DNA of 64,000 nt from Flavobacterium sp. GTDB lineage: Bacteria > Bacteroidota > Bacteroidia > Flavobacteriales > Flavobacteriaceae. This document shows, piece by piece, positions 19,218 to 28,209 of the stretch (position 1 is its first letter; every line of letters starts with the position of its first letter). Both the position numbers and the translations under genes were made by a program. The stretch is from assembly GCF_027482425.1 (NCBI RefSeq), contig NZ_JAIXWA010000054.1, forward strand, positions 62,001-126,000, written 5' to 3'. Below the pieces are notes generated by a model. That model was given only the letters and a program-made list of their open reading frames with translations, had not been told where the DNA came from and searched no databases.

Positions 19218-22200
19218 TTAGAAAAAAGCGCGCAATTGTACACTCCCTGTATGTATCGTCTTGGTGTTTTCCAACTGTCGGCCAAGGTAGTTGAGGTTCA
19301 GGTCTAAATATTTTGTCAAATTTTTCTGTAGCAAAATACGCCAAGTCCCATTGCGCCCGGGTTGTAGTCCTTCCAACATTTGGAAAGCAACAGGGCTGTT
19401 CGTGTTGCCCGAAAAGTCGTTTTGGTAGTACGAATATTCCCCCGTTAGCGTAAACTGTTTCGACCCAATATAATTGATGGAAGCGCCAAAGCGTTGTTGG
19501 TGGAGTTGTTCGCCGTCGGTGAGCACATTCTTTTTGACCTTTTGTTCATAAAATAAACTTACACTCGTATTGGCCGAAAACAAATACGACACTTTGGGCA
19601 ACCATTGGGTGGCTTCCAATTCAAAATTTCGAGCCGCAAAATTGTCCGAAATGCCGGTGCTTCCACTCCAAGACGATTCAAAATTGAACAACCACGTTTT
19701 GCGCCACAAATGCGCGTATTGTAATTGATGGGAGCGCAACTGATTTTCTTGCGACCCCACCGAGAGTAGGGTGCGCACTTTGGTGACTAAATAGGTATAT
19801 GTCATGGAATGTAACTGGCGTCCCCGATTAAAAAACAAACTGTTGCGAAACGATTCATTGAGTCCCAATAGGTTTTCAGAACCAGGATCAAAAGGATTTA
19901 GATGAAAACGTTCGCCTACCCGTTGTGTTTTTTGGTCAACGGTGAAAGCGGTTTGGTTGTAAAAATGGGACAGCACTTTTTTGAATCCTTTAGCATTTAT
20001 CCATGCCGCTGGATTGAGAATAAGGGATTGTGAAAATTTGTTTTGATGTGTTTTTACAAAAATTTGATTGGGCAAAAATACCCGAACGTATTTGGCTAAA
20101 TCAGGAAATGGGGCGACTTCAAACTCCTGTAATTCCTGAATGCCGTTTCCATTATAATCGTTCCACATATACACGCCCTGTCCAGCATTGACCTCCAAAT
20201 ACGTAAATTCTTGTTGCGGCAACGTACCCGAGGCCGTTTCAATAGCCGTCGTCACTTGTACCAACTGTCCCCAATACCGATCGTTGTAGACCAATCGCGA
20301 GTTTAACGAGGGTTCGTCAGGTCGTAACGCATCCTGGTAGGTCAATCGGCGGTAGTTAGCAAACAAAAGTAAATTGGATTTAGCGGTTTGCAACAACCGT
20401 GTTTTTAGAAAAAATCGGTTGGAAGTATTCACCCGTCGTACGGCTCCATTTTGTAAACTATCGTTTTTTCGATGATACCAACCCATTTCTACAAAGACTT
20501 TGGTCGTATCGCCGCGTCCTACCCAAAGGCCTACTTCACGAAACCGCTGACTCAAGGCACTCAAGCTTCCAGTGGTCGCGTCTTTTTCTTCATTATCCTC
20601 CCATTGTTGCTCGCCACCGACCCAGTTTTTGCCCCAATGCCGCTTGACCACCGAACGATTGCGGGTAAAACGACTGTTGGTAATCGTACCCTGACTTTCC
20701 AGCGCACTAGCTTGTTGCACAATCCACCATTTGGTATCGCGAAACTGCCCTTTGACACTGTGTCGATTTCCAGCAAAAACGGTTCCCAAATCGAGTCGTT
20801 CAAACTGATACACGAAAGCGCCTTTGGTTTTAAAATCAAATTCCAAGCCCGTGCCCGCCAAGAGTTGGGTTCCCGTCACGGCGGTATTCAGATTCCAGTC
20901 CCGATTAAATTCGATATTGAACAAACGCTCGACGGTACGAAAATCTTGTTGAATCAACTGCGCATTGGCCATAGCATTGATCGAAAATGCCCCTGTGTAC
21001 AAACGTTGTTTTCCATTGAATTTTGCTGCCACGCCTTGATTGTTGCCATCATCCAAGGCCGAGAAGAGGTTCAAATCGTTGTTGCTTATCCCCATTTCAA
21101 AGTCCAACTCCGTTTTTTCATTGGGTTTATATCCTCCCAACAAGGTCGCAATTTGCAATTTCACGGGCGCAATCAATCGCGTGATGGGTTCAAAGTTCCC
21201 TTGAGGAATACCGCCTATAGGGGCTACATATTGGTAAATTTTTCCCACGGCATTGTTGTTGGCCAAAATGTAATTCCCTTGGTTGGCTCCTACCAACGTA
21301 AAAGTGACATTGAACAAAGTATCGGAGGGATTGTTTGAAAATTCAAAGATTTCTGTGGTGCCTACGAGTACTTTTTTGTATAAAATTTTATTCTCAGAAA
21401 AAGTGTCCTCAAAGGCCGAGGGCGCTGCCATTAAGTTGAGGTTGTCCCCAGCATTTTGCAAAACGGTTACTTGTTCGCCCGTTAAACTTTGTTGCAATGG
21501 CTGATTTTTCACATCATTTTCTGAATATACATACCCGGCAATGTTCCAATTTTCATTTTGATGATGCACCCCGCCATAGGTAACAAATCGGGTATAGCTG
21601 CGTTCGGCATATTGGTATTCGATAACAATTCGCATCTCTGAAGTAATGGGAAAAAGCGAGGTAAAACGCACTTCACCTGCGTTGTAATCGATGATATAGT
21701 CGTTATTTTCTCCACGGGTCAATAGAATCCCGTTGACAAAAACACGCTCCGATCCTGAAATGACCAATACAAACAACTCGCCGTTATTTCCGCGCAATTT
21801 ATACGGCCCTTGATTGCCTTCTTGTCCTGTGAAACTACTTCGCGCATATTGTCCCCGCACGACAGCTCCTGAAGCAAAGAGTTCGGTTTTGTTTTTGGGG
21901 CCACCCAACGTAAAACGGGTGTTGATGCCTTGTACTTTTTTATTGAAATTCAAAAATTTGGAATGCCGATTTTCGAGAAATAAATCCCCAGCCCGAATGC
22001 TCCATTTGTCGGAAAAAAGTTCGACGAAAATTTGATCAAATTCATCCAGTCGTTGCGAGTACCCGCCATCTTGTAACGGAATGTTGCTGTCTTGAATTGA
22101 GGCGCGCAAACTCACTTTATCCGAGATTTTCCCGCTGATTTGTAGGTCCAAATTAGAATTTACCGTAGCATTTTGGTTGTTTCCAATGGTAATCCCGCGG

Positions 22201-22622
22201 CTAATACTTCCCGTAGTAGTCAGTCCATCAAAAGGTTTAAAGGTGCTAATGGGGTCTTTTTTTACGGTGACCAAAATCCCCGCTTCATTAGGCACCACCC
22301 GTTTGCTATCGTATTGGGCATACGATTGGGTAAGAAACTCGGGATACGTTTGAAACCGAACAATGAGGGAGTCTTTCGATTGAAATTGAGGAGTGAACCA
22401 GAGTTTTGCACGGGAATAATCTACGGTATAACTCGTGCTATCAATAGGATTCCCTTGGGCATCGGTCAGTTGAAAGGCTGTTTTTAAAATACTCGCGGGG
22501 TGTAACGTGAGTGTATCGCGGGAATAGGCGATCTTTTTGCTTTTGAAAGGCGCGCCCACTTCTTGTGCCGACAAGCCCCAAAAACAACCTAAAAGTAGTA
22601 CCCATACCCAAAATAACCGCAT
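19218..22622 (-). CDS. Large outer-membrane beta-barrel protein, unknown function
   Basis: 1134 residues from the ATG at 22622; a GTG at 22634 is possible, but a -7 box at 22645-22652 fits the ATG with a short leader. Signal peptide ends near GLSAQ. After about 130 residues of beta-sandwich-like sequence comes a segment TTTGSISRGITIGNNQN and then long alternating beta strands to a C-terminal aromatic residue (RAFF), typical of an outer-membrane barrel. The early region resembles in style the repeated segments of the SprA translocon, but the protein is less than half that length, so I do not call it SprA. It is 57 bases downstream of lysC in the same direction. Confidence 0.7.
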   Translation of the reverse strand: MRLFWVWVLLLGCFWGLSAQEVGAPFKSKKIAYSRDTLTLHPASILKTAFQLTDAQGNPIDSTSYTVDYSRAKLWFTPQFQSKDSLIVRFQTYPEFLTQSYAQYDSKRVVPNEAGILVTVKKDPISTFKPFDGLTTTGSISRGITIGNNQNATVNSNLDLQISGKISDKVSLRASIQDSNIPLQDGGYSQRLDEFDQIFVELFSDKWSIRAGDLFLENRHSKFLNFNKKVQGINTRFTLGGPKNKTELFASGAVVRGQYARSSFTGQEGNQGPYKLRGNNGELFVLVISGSERVFVNGILLTRGENNDYIIDYNAGEVRFTSLFPITSEMRIVIEYQYAERSYTRFVTYGGVHHQNENWNIAGYVYSENDVKNQPLQQSLTGEQVTVLQNAGDNLNLMAAPSAFEDTFSENKILYKKVLVGTTEIFEFSNNPSDTLFNVTFTLVGANQGNYILANNNAVGKIYQYVAPIGGIPQGNFEPITRLIAPVKLQIATLLGGYKPNEKTELDFEMGISNNDLNLFSALDDGNNQGVAAKFNGKQRLYTGAFSINAMANAQLIQQDFRTVERLFNIEFNRDWNLNTAVTGTQLLAGTGLEFDFKTKGAFVYQFERLDLGTVFAGNRHSVKGQFRDTKWWIVQQASALESQGTITNSRFTRNRSVVKRHWGKNWVGGEQQWEDNEEKDATTGSLSALSQRFREVGLWVGRGDTTKVFVEMGWYHRKNDSLQNGAVRRVNTSNRFFLKTRLLQTAKSNLLLFANYRRLTYQDALRPDEPSLNSRLVYNDRYWGQLVQVTTAIETASGTLPQQEFTYLEVNAGQGVYMWNDYNGNGIQELQEFEVAPFPDLAKYVRVFLPNQIFVKTHQNKFSQSLILNPAAWINAKGFKKVLSHFYNQTAFTVDQKTQRVGERFHLNPFDPGSENLLGLNESFRNSLFFNRGRQLHSMTYTYLVTKVRTLLSVGSQENQLRSHQLQYAHLWRKTWLFNFESSWSGSTGISDNFAARNFELEATQWLPKVSYLFSANTSVSLFYEQKVKKNVLTDGEQLHQQRFGASINYIGSKQFTLTGEYSYYQNDFSGNTNSPVAFQMLEGLQPGRNGTWRILLQKNLTKYLDLNLNYLGRQLENTKTIHTGSVQLRAFF

Positions 22623-22644
22623 ACCCGTAATCACTCGTGTCTTT

Positions 22645-22652
22645 CAAAAGTA
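22645..22652 (-). promoter_or_regulatory. Probable -7 box for the large barrel protein gene
   Basis: The minus strand reads TACTTTTG, an exact TAnnTTTG match, 22 bases before the ATG at 22622. It implies transcription independent of lysC and supports that ATG over the upstream GTG. Confidence 0.45.
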
Positions 22653-22691
22653 GTATTTCCTTGGTGATTATGGAACGCTAAAAATCAGGAA

Positions 22692-23945
22692 TTATTCTTT
22701 GGTAACCAATTGCAGGGTTTCGCGTGAGGTTTGTCGTACCAATACGGTTTTTCCTTTTTCAACCATCGCCGCTGCTTCGGGGGTAAAATGGCGGATGGTA
22801 TACAAAGAAACATTTTCGTTGTAAGCGACTTTGAATTTTTTGGATAATACCGATTTTAATTTTTCAAAATGACCAAATTTATCTTCTACGCATACGGTAA
22901 AACTGATGGCGGTGTTTTGAATTAGACTGACTTTAATTTTGTATTGGTGTAAAAGCGCAAAAATTTCGCTGATGTTTTCCTCCATAATAAAGGAGAAATC
23001 GATGGCCGATAACGAAATGAGCAGCTGATTTTTTTTCACAATAAAACAGGCCGTTTTGGGTTCGAGATCGGCTCCCTTAGAAACGCTAGTTCCCAGCAAT
23101 AAAGGATTGACAAACGATTTTACGTATAGCGGAATTTCTTTTCGTTGCAGTGGTTGTAAGGTTTTGGGATGAATGACGGTAGCCCCATAAAATGCGAGCT
23201 CAATGGCTTCTCGGTAAGAGATTTGGTGTAAAAGGGTAGCATTTTCAAAGTACCGTGGGTCGGCATTCAAAACACCGGGCACATCTTTCCAAATGGTCAC
23301 ACTTTCGGCACCCATACAATAGGCAAAAATCGCCGCCGTATAATCCGAACCTTCGCGGCCTAGGGTGGTGGTGAAATTGTTTTCATCCGAACCTAGAAAG
23401 CCTTGGGTGATGTAGAGTCCTTTTTTCTTGATTTGTTTGGAAATGCGCTTTTGTGTTTGTTCCCAATCAACCAAAGCATCGCGGTAGGTAGCATCGGTTT
23501 TGATCAAATTGCGCACATCAACCCATTGGTTTGACACTCCTTTTTCATTAAAATAATGACTGACAATGGTGGTGGAAACAATTTCGCCATAACTCACCAC
23601 TTGGTCGTAGACAAAATTGTAATTGGGCGATTTGTTGCTGCGTAAAAAATATTCTAAATCGGCAAAATGACTGTTGACGGCATAAAACACCTCATGGTTT
23701 TCATCGTCAAACAACTCCAATAATATTTGGTTATGGTATTTTCGAACTTCCTGAAGCGAGGCATGAAAGGCTTTCGACTTTTCGAAGTAGTTTTTGATCA
23801 CTTCTTCCAAGGCATTGGTCGTTTTGCCCATGGCCGAAACGATGATGACCACCTCTTCGTGTCCCACGGTTTGCAGTACATGCAACACATTTTTTACACC
23901 TTCGGCATCTTTTACAGAGGCCCCACCAAATTTGAATAATTTCAT
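22692..23945 (-). CDS. lysC: Aspartate kinase (monofunctional)
   Basis: Phosphorylates aspartate, the first step towards lysine, threonine and methionine. The amino-acid-kinase start MKLFKFGGASVKD is at the N-terminus, and the segment LGREGSDYTAAI (about residues 195-206) carries the aspartate-kinase signature. The C-terminal part (residues about 300-400) has ACT-like sequence for feedback control. At 417 residues there is no room for a homoserine dehydrogenase domain. asd, the next enzyme, is at 51.6 kb in a separate locus. It follows the M48 and GNAT genes in the same direction. Confidence 0.93.
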   Translation of the reverse strand: MKLFKFGGASVKDAEGVKNVLHVLQTVGHEEVVIIVSAMGKTTNALEEVIKNYFEKSKAFHASLQEVRKYHNQILLELFDDENHEVFYAVNSHFADLEYFLRSNKSPNYNFVYDQVVSYGEIVSTTIVSHYFNEKGVSNQWVDVRNLIKTDATYRDALVDWEQTQKRISKQIKKKGLYITQGFLGSDENNFTTTLGREGSDYTAAIFAYCMGAESVTIWKDVPGVLNADPRYFENATLLHQISYREAIELAFYGATVIHPKTLQPLQRKEIPLYVKSFVNPLLLGTSVSKGADLEPKTACFIVKKNQLLISLSAIDFSFIMEENISEIFALLHQYKIKVSLIQNTAISFTVCVEDKFGHFEKLKSVLSKKFKVAYNENVSLYTIRHFTPEAAAMVEKGKTVLVRQTSRETLQLVTKE

Positions 23946-24015
23946 GAAGATTGGGATTTAAAAAAAAATGAAATCCAAAACTAAGCAATTCTTCTTATCA
24001 GGGCGCTTAATCGGT

Positions 24016-24498
24016 TTAAAATTTATCCCTTTTTTCCATAAAAGTGGCGATAGCGTTTTCGTCCATTTGTACCACGCGCCAATCGGATAATACGCGCGCT
24101 CCTGTTTTTTCATAGAAATGAATCGCAGGGGTATTCCAGTCCAAAACGGCCCATTCAATACGGCGCACCCCTTCTTCTTGGCCGCGACGAATCACTTCTC
24201 GGTATAACGCCATGCCAATGCCGCGACCCCGTTCGGATGCTTTGACAATCAAATCTTCCAAATGAATGGTTTTCCCTTTCCAAGTGGAATACCTGTAGTA
24301 AAAGAGGGCAATTCCCAACAACATATTGTTTTCCTCTGCCACCAAACATTGAAAAAGCGGCGGTGTTGCGAATCCATCGCGAATCAGGTCGGCCTCGGTG
24401 ATGACCACGGCTTCGGGTTCTTTTTCAAAAATAGCCAGCTCTCGAATCCGTTCGAGCACTTGCTTCATATCGTTGGGTTGGGCGGGGCGAATGGTCAT
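24016..24498 (-). CDS. GNAT family N-acetyltransferase
   Basis: 160 residues, single GNAT domain. The acetyl-CoA site is visible as ERGRGIGMALYREVIRRG (about residues 88-105), followed by WNTPAIHFYEKTGA, the usual motif B. The shape resembles diamine/thialysine acetyltransferases, but the substrate cannot be assigned. Its ATG overlaps the stop of the M48 gene by one base (TAATG), so the two are co-translated. Confidence 0.88.
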   Translation of the reverse strand: MTIRPAQPNDMKQVLERIRELAIFEKEPEAVVITEADLIRDGFATPPLFQCLVAEENNMLLGIALFYYRYSTWKGKTIHLEDLIVKASERGRGIGMALYREVIRRGQEEGVRRIEWAVLDWNTPAIHFYEKTGARVLSDWRVVQMDENAIATFMEKRDKF

Positions 24499-25358
24499 TA
24501 TTTTTTCTTCTTTTTTGTGGGTCGTTTTGGCGTTGGTTTTTTTATAACAGGCGCTTTATTGTTAATGGGCTTTTGCACGTAGGCTTTATAGCGTTTGTCG
24601 GAGATGGCACGTTCGCGGGCTTTAAGCGCTCGGTCATTGGGATCGGGATGCGAACTTAACATACGGCTTATAAAATCCGATTGTCCGCTTTCGCTCAGTT
24701 TGGCTAAAATTAGAAAGGCCGATTCTACTGCATTGACATCATAGCCATGCATTTTCATAAATTCATAGGCAAACGTATCGGCATCATTTTCCTGGCTGCG
24801 GCTGTGTTTACTATCGAGCAAAACACTGGCAATTTGCCCTGCTTCTCCGTCGGTTACTTTACCAATTTTATCCGATTGTGAGGCGATCGCGTCCAAAACG
24901 GCACTTTTTTTCAAAGCGGCACGCATGGCATCTTTGGAATCTTCATTGACCACATGACCAATTTCATGACCAATGACCGCCAAAAGTTGGTTGTCGTCCA
25001 TAATGTCCATCAATCCCGAATATACACGCACACTGCCATCGGCACAAGCAAAAGCATTAACTTCTTTGGTTAAATAAACTTTATAGTTGAGTTGCAATCC
25101 GTTTTCATTGGCGTGTTTGCCAAAGACGCGGTTTAAACGCAAGGTGTATCCATCATTGGGCCTCGCCACAACATTGGCCGAATCCAGTTTTCGAACGCCT
25201 TCCTTGGCCAAAGCTGCAGCTTGCTCGTTGGAAAACGTAAACCCAGCGACGCCTTTTTGAAGCGCTCCGAGCGCCCGTTCACCGAGGTTGATTTGCGCTG
25301 ATGTGATCCACGTGGTGGCGGTCACAGTAAGAACGGTAAAGAGATGTTTTGATTTCAT
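24498..25358 (-). CDS. M48 family metalloprotease
   Basis: 286 residues from the ATG at 25358, which gives signal peptide MKSKHLFTVLTVTATT; a TTG eight codons upstream lies inside a promoter box and is not used here. The zinc motif HEIGH is in the context VIGHEIGHVVNEDSKDAMR, and the third ligand is likely in the SRSQENDADTFA segment, as in LoiP/BepA-type enzymes. The C-terminus is a lysine-rich tail. It is probably a periplasmic quality-control protease. First gene of an M48-GNAT-lysC run, divergent from fbp. Confidence 0.88.
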   Translation of the reverse strand: MKSKHLFTVLTVTATTWITSAQINLGERALGALQKGVAGFTFSNEQAAALAKEGVRKLDSANVVARPNDGYTLRLNRVFGKHANENGLQLNYKVYLTKEVNAFACADGSVRVYSGLMDIMDDNQLLAVIGHEIGHVVNEDSKDAMRAALKKSAVLDAIASQSDKIGKVTDGEAGQIASVLLDSKHSRSQENDADTFAYEFMKMHGYDVNAVESAFLILAKLSESGQSDFISRMLSSHPDPNDRALKARERAISDKRYKAYVQKPINNKAPVIKKPTPKRPTKKKKK

Positions 25359-25379
25359 TTTTTGGTTTTTTAGGTACAA

Positions 25380-25387
25380 CAAAGATA
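25380..25387 (-). promoter_or_regulatory. -7 box of the M48-GNAT(-lysC) operon
   Basis: The minus strand reads TATCTTTG, an exact TAnnTTTG match, 21 bases before the ATG at 25358. It overlaps the alternative TTG start, arguing against that start. Confidence 0.55.
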
Positions 25388-25430
25388 CAGGAAGTCGCGG
25401 GAATTGTTCGTAGAATTATTTTCTCTGGAA

Positions 25431-25464
25431 TTGTCGAATTAATTCCGAAAAAATAGGATATTTG
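25431..25464 (+). promoter_or_regulatory. Possible fbp promoter
   Basis: TTG at 25431-25433 is followed after 23 bases by GATATTTG (25457-25464), seven of eight to TAnnTTTG, with the fbp ATG 25 bases downstream. Confidence 0.4.
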
Positions 25465-25489
25465 CAGCACAACTACAACGATTTCGTAA

Positions 25490-26497
25490 ATGGAAGAACG
25501 CAACAAAACCTTAGGGGAATTTATCATTGAAAAACAAACCGATTTTCAGTATTCGACAGGCGAGTTATCGCGCATTATCAATTCTATTCGATTGGCGGCA
25601 AAGGTCGTGAATTATAAAGTAAACAAAGCGGGATTGGTTGATATTGTTGGCGCCGCGGGCGATACCAATGTGCAGGGAGAAGACCAGCAGAAATTGGATG
25701 TGTATGCCAATGAAGTTTTTATTCAAACCCTGATCAATCGCGAAATTGTTTGTGGCATTGCATCCGAAGAAAACGATGATTTTATCACGGTGGCCGGCAG
25801 CGATAACAGCCACAACAACAAATATGTGGTACTTATGGACCCCTTAGACGGTTCTTCCAATATTGATGTGAACGTTTCGGTGGGCACTATTTTCTCCGTT
25901 TTTCGTCGGGTTACCCCTGTGGGAACTCCGGTTTCTTTAGCCGATTTTTTACAACCGGGCGTCAATCAAGTGGCAGCAGGCTATGTGATTTATGGCACTT
26001 CGACGATGTTGGTTTATACTACAGGACATGGGGTGAATGGATTTACACTCAACCCAGCCATCGGTACTTTTTACCTTTCGCATCCCAACATGCAATACCC
26101 GAAAGACGGAACCATCTATTCGATTAACGAAGGGAATTACGTGCATTTTCCACAAGGGGTAAAAAATTATATTAAGTATTGCCAGTTGGAAGAGGGCGAT
26201 CGTCCGTACACTTCGCGTTATATCGGGAGTTTGGTTTCCGACATGCATCGCAACATGATCAAGGGCGGTATTTATATTTATCCTACCAGTTTCAAAGCGC
26301 CGAAAGGTAAATTGAGACTTTTATATGAATGCAACCCCATGGCGTTTATCGCGGAGCAAGCGGGTGGAAAAGCCTCCGATGGTTACCAACGTATTATGGA
26401 GATTCAACCTACGGAGTTGCATCAACGGGTGCCGTTTTTTTGCGGAAGCGAAAATATGGTGACGAAAGCCGAAGAATTTATGCGTGAAGCGCTATAA
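25490..26497 (+). CDS. fbp: Fructose-1,6-bisphosphatase, class I
   Basis: Gluconeogenic enzyme that hydrolyses fructose-1,6-bisphosphate. The class I metal-binding signature [19 protein letters not shown] is intact (about residues 117-135), with upstream GIASEEND supplying further metal ligands. The 335-residue length is standard. It is monocistronic: divergent from the M48 operon and ended by a strong bidirectional terminator facing the TerB-like gene. Confidence 0.96.
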   Translation: MEERNKTLGEFIIEKQTDFQYSTGELSRIINSIRLAAKVVNYKVNKAGLVDIVGAAGDTNVQGEDQQKLDVYANEVFIQTLINREIVCGIASEENDDFITVAGSDNSHNNKYVVLMDPLDGSSNIDVNVSVGTIFSVFRRVTPVGTPVSLADFLQPGVNQVAAGYVIYGTSTMLVYTTGHGVNGFTLNPAIGTFYLSHPNMQYPKDGTIYSINEGNYVHFPQGVKNYIKYCQLEEGDRPYTSRYIGSLVSDMHRNMIKGGIYIYPTSFKAPKGKLRLLYECNPMAFIAEQAGGKASDGYQRIMEIQPTELHQRVPFFCGSENMVTKAEEFMREAL

Positions 26498-26520
26498 TGG
26501 TTTTTTAAACTTGAAAAAAA

Positions 26521-26548
26521 AGTCCCGAAATACCTCGGGACTTTTTTA
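26521..26548. terminator. Bidirectional terminator between fbp and the TerB-like gene
   Basis: Perfect eight-base arms AGTCCCGA (26521-26528) and TCGGGACT (26535-26542), with an A run before and a T run after, serve both converging genes. Confidence 0.9.
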
Positions 26549-26980
26549 TTATTTGTACATGTGTCGCATTTCATACACAAAGGTGTCCAAATCGGCGTTG
26601 AGTACTAATAGTGACAACGCTTTATCAACGATATAGTGAACGTTTCCTGGCGTAAAGCCCAAGGCTAAGGCAAAACGAGTAAGGATTTCCTTTTGTTTGG
26701 GTCCCAACACTTTGTCGGCGTAAACCATCCGTGATAAATCGTACAATCGTTCCAATCGCATCGCATACGAATAGGGTGGGTTGATCGGATATTTTAATGG
26801 ATTGGCTAGAATTTCGGCATATTCTTCATCGGAAATTTCCAATTGTACGGCCAATTTATCCAAAAAGTTTCGCTCCTCATTGGTTAAATCGCCATCGGCA
26901 ATCGCCACACGAACGATGGCAGAAAAATGCCCTTTATTCCGGCTTTTGAACTCACTGTCAAATAAATCTGCTATAGACAT
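26549..26980 (-). CDS. TerB-like domain protein
   Basis: 143 residues, all helical by appearance. The segment VAIADGDLTNEERNFLDKLA near residues 26-45 carries the acidic loop (DGDLTNEE) typical of TerB-like domains, which bind metal in the tellurite-resistance family. The tellurite link comes from the family name only; single TerB-like proteins of this kind in Bacteroidota are not assigned a role. It is transcribed alone, towards fbp. Confidence 0.75.
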   Translation of the reverse strand: MSIADLFDSEFKSRNKGHFSAIVRVAIADGDLTNEERNFLDKLAVQLEISDEEYAEILANPLKYPINPPYSYAMRLERLYDLSRMVYADKVLGPKQKEILTRFALALGFTPGNVHYIVDKALSLLVLNADLDTFVYEMRHMYK

Positions 26981-27116
26981 AATGTTATTGATTTTATGCC
27001 CTAAAAATACCGTTTTTTCTGAAATATGACTAAAAAAATACCGATTTTACTTTAGGGTTTTTTCGCTATGAAAATATATTGTAAGTTTACCCTAATTAAC
27101 CCTCGTCCGCAATGCT

Positions 27117-27710
27117 ATGACTGATTTCTGGATTTTTTTTAAATTCGGTCTCGAACACGTACTCGACTTAAACGGCTACGATCATTTGCTTTTTTTGGTA
27201 GTACTTACCGTGCCGTATACAGGCAAAGACTGGAAACGTATCCTCTTGTTAGTATCTCTTTTTACCCTAGGCCACACCTTATCCTTGTTTTTGGCGGTGT
27301 TGAATATCGTTCGCGTGCAACCCACCTTGATCGAGTTTCTTATTCCGATTACAATCCTTCTTACAGCGCTGTATAATTTAGCAACCGCTGGAAAATCAAA
27401 ACCCAAAGAGAATCTCACCTTTATCGGGGGAATTACCTTGTTTTTTGGGCTAATTCATGGCTTAGGATTCTCCAATTATTTTAAAGATTTACTCCCCGGT
27501 GAAGCGCCCGACAAAATGCTTCCCATGTTGGCTTTTGCCTTAGGAATTGAAGCGGCACAACTCATCATTGTTTTGGTCGTATTGTTGCTGTCTTTTGTGT
27601 TTTTAACCCTTTTTCGTTTTTCCAAACGAGAATTTATTCTGGTTTTTTCGGCCATTGTTCTCGGAATTATCCTTCCTTTGTTGGCACAAAATCCTATTTG
27701 GGAGCCGTAA
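27117..27710 (+). CDS. HupE/UreJ-like membrane protein
   Basis: 197 residues with about six hydrophobic segments. Conserved His positions sit at membrane boundaries: FGLEHVLDLNGYDHLLF near the N-terminus, LGHTLSL in the middle and GLIHGLGFS later. This is the HupE/UreJ_2 pattern; relatives are proposed metal (nickel/cobalt) permeases or hydrogenase/urease accessory proteins. No hydrogenase or urease gene is nearby. It sits 29 bases before the dCMP deaminase gene in the same direction. Confidence 0.8.
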   Translation: MTDFWIFFKFGLEHVLDLNGYDHLLFLVVLTVPYTGKDWKRILLLVSLFTLGHTLSLFLAVLNIVRVQPTLIEFLIPITILLTALYNLATAGKSKPKENLTFIGGITLFFGLIHGLGFSNYFKDLLPGEAPDKMLPMLAFALGIEAAQLIIVLVVLLLSFVFLTLFRFSKREFILVFSAIVLGIILPLLAQNPIWEP

Positions 27711-27739
27711 TTCAAACAAAAAGTAGTACTTTAGAAACC

Positions 27740-28168
27740 ATGAAAAAGGAGAAATTAATCAAATACGATAAAGCGTATTTGCGCATCGCCGCCGAATGGA
27801 GTAAATTGTCGTATTGCCAACGCAAACAGGTAGGAGCCATCATTGTACGCGATAGGATGATCATTTCGGATGGATACAACGGCACGCCATCGGGGTTTGA
27901 AAATTGTTGCGAAGATGATGAGGGTTTAACCAAGTGGTATGTGCTTCATGCGGAGGCCAATGCCATTTCCAAAGTAGCACGTTCTACCCAATCGTGTGAG
28001 AATGCCACCTTGTTTATTACACTTTCTCCTTGCCGTGAATGCAGCAAACTCATTCATCAATCGGGCATCAAAAGAGTGGTCTATCAAAAGGGCTATCGCG
28101 ATACTTCTGGTATTGATTTCTTAACGAAGGCAGGCGTTGAAGTCGTTCAGATGGAAGAACTAGAGTAA
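27740..28168 (+). CDS. dCMP deaminase family protein
   Basis: Zinc-dependent deaminase, 142 residues. The zinc site is HAE (His70, Glu72) and PCREC (Cys98, Cys101), and the early region YNGTPSGFENCCEDD (about residues 46-60) is the dCMP-deaminase/ComEB-type extension, distinguishing it from TadA. It would supply dUMP for dTMP synthesis. The start is the ATG at 27740 (MKKEKLIKYDKAYL); reading further upstream only runs into the end of the HupE-like gene. The S41 protease gene follows after 41 bases. Confidence 0.88.
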   Translation: MKKEKLIKYDKAYLRIAAEWSKLSYCQRKQVGAIIVRDRMIISDGYNGTPSGFENCCEDDEGLTKWYVLHAEANAISKVARSTQSCENATLFITLSPCRECSKLIHQSGIKRVVYQKGYRDTSGIDFLTKAGVEVVQMEELE

Positions 28169-28209
28169 ACGGAATACTCCTTTTTCAGCGTTTTTTTTAC
28201 GTCAAACCC

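Noticed and set aside
20472-21338. 288-codon open frame on the plus strand
   Set aside because: It lies inside the large barrel gene on the opposite strand and has no recognisable domain, promoter or neighbours; the minus-strand gene explains it.
26549-26980. Tellurite-resistance locus
   Set aside because: A single TerB-like domain without any other ter gene does not support a resistance function.
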